From Bdellovibrionota bacterium (GTDB lineage Bacteria; Bdellovibrionota; Bacteriovoracia; Bacteriovoracales; Bacteriovoracaceae), in contig JAURDE010000008.1 in NCBI GenBank assembly GCA_030828105.1, positions 1-34,124 of the forward strand: a stretch of 34,124 bases of DNA, in the 5' to 3' direction. Below are positions 31,944-34,124 of this stretch, piece after piece. Each line of letters begins with the position of its first letter. Position 1 is the stretch's first letter. The notes below the pieces were generated by a model, which searched no databases, was not told the DNA's origin, and worked only from the letters and a program-made list of their open reading frames with translations. Position numbers and translations under genes: made by a program.

Positions 31944-32037
31944 TCGCAGACTTTCATGGTCGGTCTTACAGAATTTGTTTCCTCTAATTCTTTTTACATA
32001 CTTTAAATTGTTAAAATAAAAAGATTAGAGGGAACAA

Positions 32038-32799
32038 ATGGTTTTAATCCTTTGCTTTTTAATTTTTCAAACTTCACCAATTAATGCCTCTGAAGTTGAT
32101 CAATCCTTTTTTTATAATCATTTTCCCCAACCGAAAAACTCTAATATTTTTAAACCCCTTACTCAAGTACGTCCTTATAACTGGCAAACATGGTATAAAG
32201 ATTTTTTCAGCAACGATGAAAAAGGAATCTTGTTAAAAGTTAAAAACCAAATCATTGAATGGAATGAAAAAGAAAAATACGTCAAGCAGTGGAATTTAGA
32301 ATCCACTGGTCAAATACCTCTGGCGAGTGAGCGTGAAAAAAAGACATTTATTTTTAGACATTTTTTGAAGTATGGCGATTACAAATTAACTCAGGCAGCA
32401 AAAGAGTCTGAAGAAGGCTCAGGCATAAGAAAAGTGGCAAAAATGAGAGAAACACTAAGACCAAGCAAAAGCTTTACTATTGCACCTAAAGTTAAATTTA
32501 AAATAAATGCAAGAGTTCTCGAGGGTTATTTGACTGCAAAACTTATTAATCCATATTTAAATAATGAAATTTATTATGATAGATATGGCAACCTCAACGT
32601 ATTTGCATCGAAAACATTTGATTTTTTAGAAACAAGTTTAATATATGAAGTCAAAAATAATAAATGGTCCTTTCAAATAAATCGGGCCATTTTTAATAAC
32701 CTTAAAGCGAGTCTTATTTCCAAGCAACCAATGTCCCAGCTTATATTTTCCAGCGAATCGGATAAAATGATACAGTTTTATTATAACTATATATACTAA
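32038..32799 (+). CDS. Secreted or periplasmic protein, unknown
   Basis: The protein has 253 residues with a signal peptide (MVLILCFLIFQTSPINA, cut near residue 17). The middle is charged; the C-terminal third has alternating hydrophobic and polar residues with Phe/Tyr ends (FKINARVLEGYLTAKLI, WSFQINRAIFNNLKASLIS), which suggests beta-strands, perhaps a small outer-membrane barrel. No family recognised. GAGGGA lies 5 bases before the ATG, and the next gene (DedA) begins 5 bases after the stop, so the two probably form an operon with the EEP gene. Confidence 0.68.
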   Translation: MVLILCFLIFQTSPINASEVDQSFFYNHFPQPKNSNIFKPLTQVRPYNWQTWYKDFFSNDEKGILLKVKNQIIEWNEKEKYVKQWNLESTGQIPLASEREKKTFIFRHFLKYGDYKLTQAAKESEEGSGIRKVAKMRETLRPSKSFTIAPKVKFKINARVLEGYLTAKLINPYLNNEIYYDRYGNLNVFASKTFDFLETSLIYEVKNNKWSFQINRAIFNNLKASLISKQPMSQLIFSSESDKMIQFYYNYIY

Positions 32800-32804
32800 T
32801 AATA

Positions 32805-33407
32805 ATGACAACAACGATACTTGATTTTTTTAGAGAGATTGATGACAAATGGTTATACCTTTTATCAGGAGTCTTTTCATATCTTGAAAATATCATACCT
32901 CCTTTACCTAGTGATGCCATTGTAGCATTTTGTAGTTTTAACCTAAAAAAAGAGTCTTCTCTTAGCTTAGCTTTACTTTTACTAATCAATGTCACCGGAG
33001 GCACTCTTGGCTTCTGGACTATTTATTACTTCGGCTCAAAATTAAAAAAGAAAGTTATTAACTTGCCTTTTTTTCATGAACGTCATCTCGAAAAAGCGCA
33101 TCTATGGTTTCAAAAAGTAGGATATTATCTCATTACTCTAAACCGCTTCTTTCCCGGAGTAAGGTCTATAATCGGAATATATGCCGGTATCATGGGGCTT
33201 GATAGAAATAGTGTCTATTTTTTATCCTTTCTTAGTTCACTCGTTTGGAATATTGGACTCATATTTTTGGGCCAAGTTCTCGCAAAAAATAGAAATCAAC
33301 TGATTACAAATATTGGTACATATACATTGATTGGTCTAATTATTGCTATTGTTTGGGTAATTGCCATAAGCTATTTAAAGAATAAAAATGAAAATAAAAG
33401 TACTTAG
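32805..33407 (+). CDS. DedA-family membrane protein
   Basis: The protein has 200 residues with about five membrane segments. The DedA/SNARE-associated signature is present: YLENIIPPLPSD at the first re-entrant region and the membrane Arg-rich motif LNRFFPGVRS followed by GIYAGIMGL. DedA proteins move phospholipid carriers (for example undecaprenyl phosphate in some groups) or affect membrane-potential stability. Which applies here cannot be told. It starts 5 bases after the previous stop and overlaps the next gene by 20 bases, consistent with an operon in envelope lipid metabolism. Confidence 0.9.
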   Translation: MTTTILDFFREIDDKWLYLLSGVFSYLENIIPPLPSDAIVAFCSFNLKKESSLSLALLLLINVTGGTLGFWTIYYFGSKLKKKVINLPFFHERHLEKAHLWFQKVGYYLITLNRFFPGVRSIIGIYAGIMGLDRNSVYFLSFLSSLVWNIGLIFLGQVLAKNRNQLITNIGTYTLIGLIIAIVWVIAISYLKNKNENKST

Positions 33408-34124
33408 TTTTAACATTCACAAAGGTCTTTCTCCCTTTAATAGATTATTTTCTTTAGAGGAAATTAAAAGTGTTATCATATCAGAAAGTCCTGACCTAGT
33501 TTTTCTTCAAGAAGTAACAGGTGAAAATATTAAACATGAAAAAAAATTTGATAACTGGCCAACAGAAAAACACTATGAATTTTTAGCTGATTCCATTTGG
33601 ACCTACTACTCCTATGCACACAATGCTGTGTACCCCCATGGTCACCATGGAAACCTTGTTCTATCGAAATATCCTATATCTCATTGGGCCAATTATGACA
33701 TTTCTACCAATTTTTTGGAAAGCAGAGGACTGCTCATGGCAGAAATCGAGGTTATAATATCACCTGAGCGAAAACTCACTCTCAATACATTTAATACTCA
33801 TTTAAATCTACTTCAAATAGGAAGAAATAAGCAGTTTCAAAGAATTAAAGATGAAATTAAAAAACTAAATGACCCCAATGCTCCTCTAATATTAGCTGGA
33901 GATTTTAATGACTGGAATTCAAAGGCCATAACATATTTTGAAAAAAACCTGCAAATCAAGGAGGTCTTTCAAGAACTTGAAGGAAAAGTACCCAAAACCT
34001 TTCCTTCTCCATTTCCCCTAATCTCTTTGGATAGAATTTTTTATAGGAATTTAAAACTACAAAATTGTTATCTACTAAAATCTGAAGGCGCAAAAAGAAT
34101 GTCAGACCATCTTGGAATTATTGC
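33388..34124 (+). CDS. Endonuclease/exonuclease/phosphatase family protein, 3' end missing
   Basis: The gene is cut by the right edge after 245 codons. Motifs are in order: LSFNIHKG, FLQEVTG (metal Glu), NLVLSKYPI, NTHLNLLQIGRNKQFQRI (His near the active site), LAGDFNDWN (catalytic Asp-x-Asn), LDRIFYR and SDHLGII (final Asp-His). This is the complete EEP set, so the protein is nearly whole. Family members hydrolyse phosphodiesters in nucleic acids or phospholipids. Adjacency to DedA, and the known habit of such genes to sit with phospholipase-D-type cardiolipin synthases, favours a lipid role, which is inferred. The ATG at 33388 lies inside dedA (20-base overlap) with only AAAG upstream. Confidence 0.85.
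   Translation, partial: MKIKVLSFNIHKGLSPFNRLFSLEEIKSVIISESPDLVFLQEVTGENIKHEKKFDNWPTEKHYEFLADSIWTYYSYAHNAVYPHGHHGNLVLSKYPISHWANYDISTNFLESRGLLMAEIEVIISPERKLTLNTFNTHLNLLQIGRNKQFQRIKDEIKKLNDPNAPLILAGDFNDWNSKAITYFEKNLQIKEVFQELEGKVPKTFPSPFPLISLDRIFYRNLKLQNCYLLKSEGAKRMSDHLGII

Noticed and set aside
31944-31985. Terminator after hpf
   Set aside because: Only a 4-bp AGAC/GTCT stem can form and no T-run follows.
1-34124. CRISPR array, insertion sequence or prophage
   Set aside because: No regularly spaced repeats, transposase or integrase frames, or terminal inverted repeats were found; the gene content is chromosomal.

Overview
The window looks like chromosomal DNA of a predatory-type bacterium of the Bdellovibrionota, most likely Bacteriovoracaceae/Halobacteriovorax-like. 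This is inferred from the AT-rich composition, very tight gene packing, the gene content (general amino-acid ABC uptake, many secreted proteins of unknown function, stand-alone receiver proteins, a Flp-type pilin) and an unusually high density of the tetranucleotide GGCC. No phage, IS element, CRISPR array, rRNA or tRNA was recognised, and no gene-free stretch exceeds 300 bases.

Left part (1-11.8 kb). A truncated DEDDh exonuclease and a single-domain response regulator are followed by a membrane-anchored hydrolase-like protein. Next comes a minus-strand damage-response operon: lexA, an HNH/DUF968-like protein, a polymerase-dead Y-family protein (ImuB type) and an error-prone DnaE2/ImuC. The slot normally held by ImuA is occupied by the HNH-like protein. 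The lexA promoter lies under five CATAC/GTATG half-sites on an 11-bp period. Beyond a divergent ParB-like protein lie an acyl-CoA oxidase, then a three-gene operon (small membrane protein, membrane-anchored receiver protein, CoA-binding protein), and an RRM protein with a clear terminator and a long leader.

Centre (12-19.8 kb). A tiny Flp-type pilin and a MarR-family regulator precede a translationally coupled biotin operon, bioB-bioF-bioD-bioA. It continues with ATGA coupling into a ferritin-like di-iron protein, which then overlaps recD2 by 70 bases. bioC and bioH are not in the cluster, so the di-iron protein is a candidate for an unrecognised step in pimeloyl supply. Two palindromes sit on the marR promoter next to bioB.

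Right part (19.9-34.1 kb). This part begins with a VC0807-like membrane protein, a ferredoxin/metallo-beta-lactamase fusion and a coiled-coil protein. Two divergent DUF4360-like secreted paralogues and an HTH regulator coupled to a small secreted protein come next, then a lysine-rich protein, a methyltransferase that seems to need a non-ATG start, and a second coiled-coil protein. The complete aapJQMP amino-acid transporter operon, a short HPF ribosome-hibernation factor, a secreted protein, a DedA membrane protein and a truncated endonuclease/exonuclease/phosphatase protein complete the window.

Convergent genes repeatedly overlap or abut at their 3' ends with no room for terminators. Several single genes have a -10-like hexamer exactly 6 bases before the ATG and no Shine-Dalgarno sequence, which suggests leaderless mRNAs.
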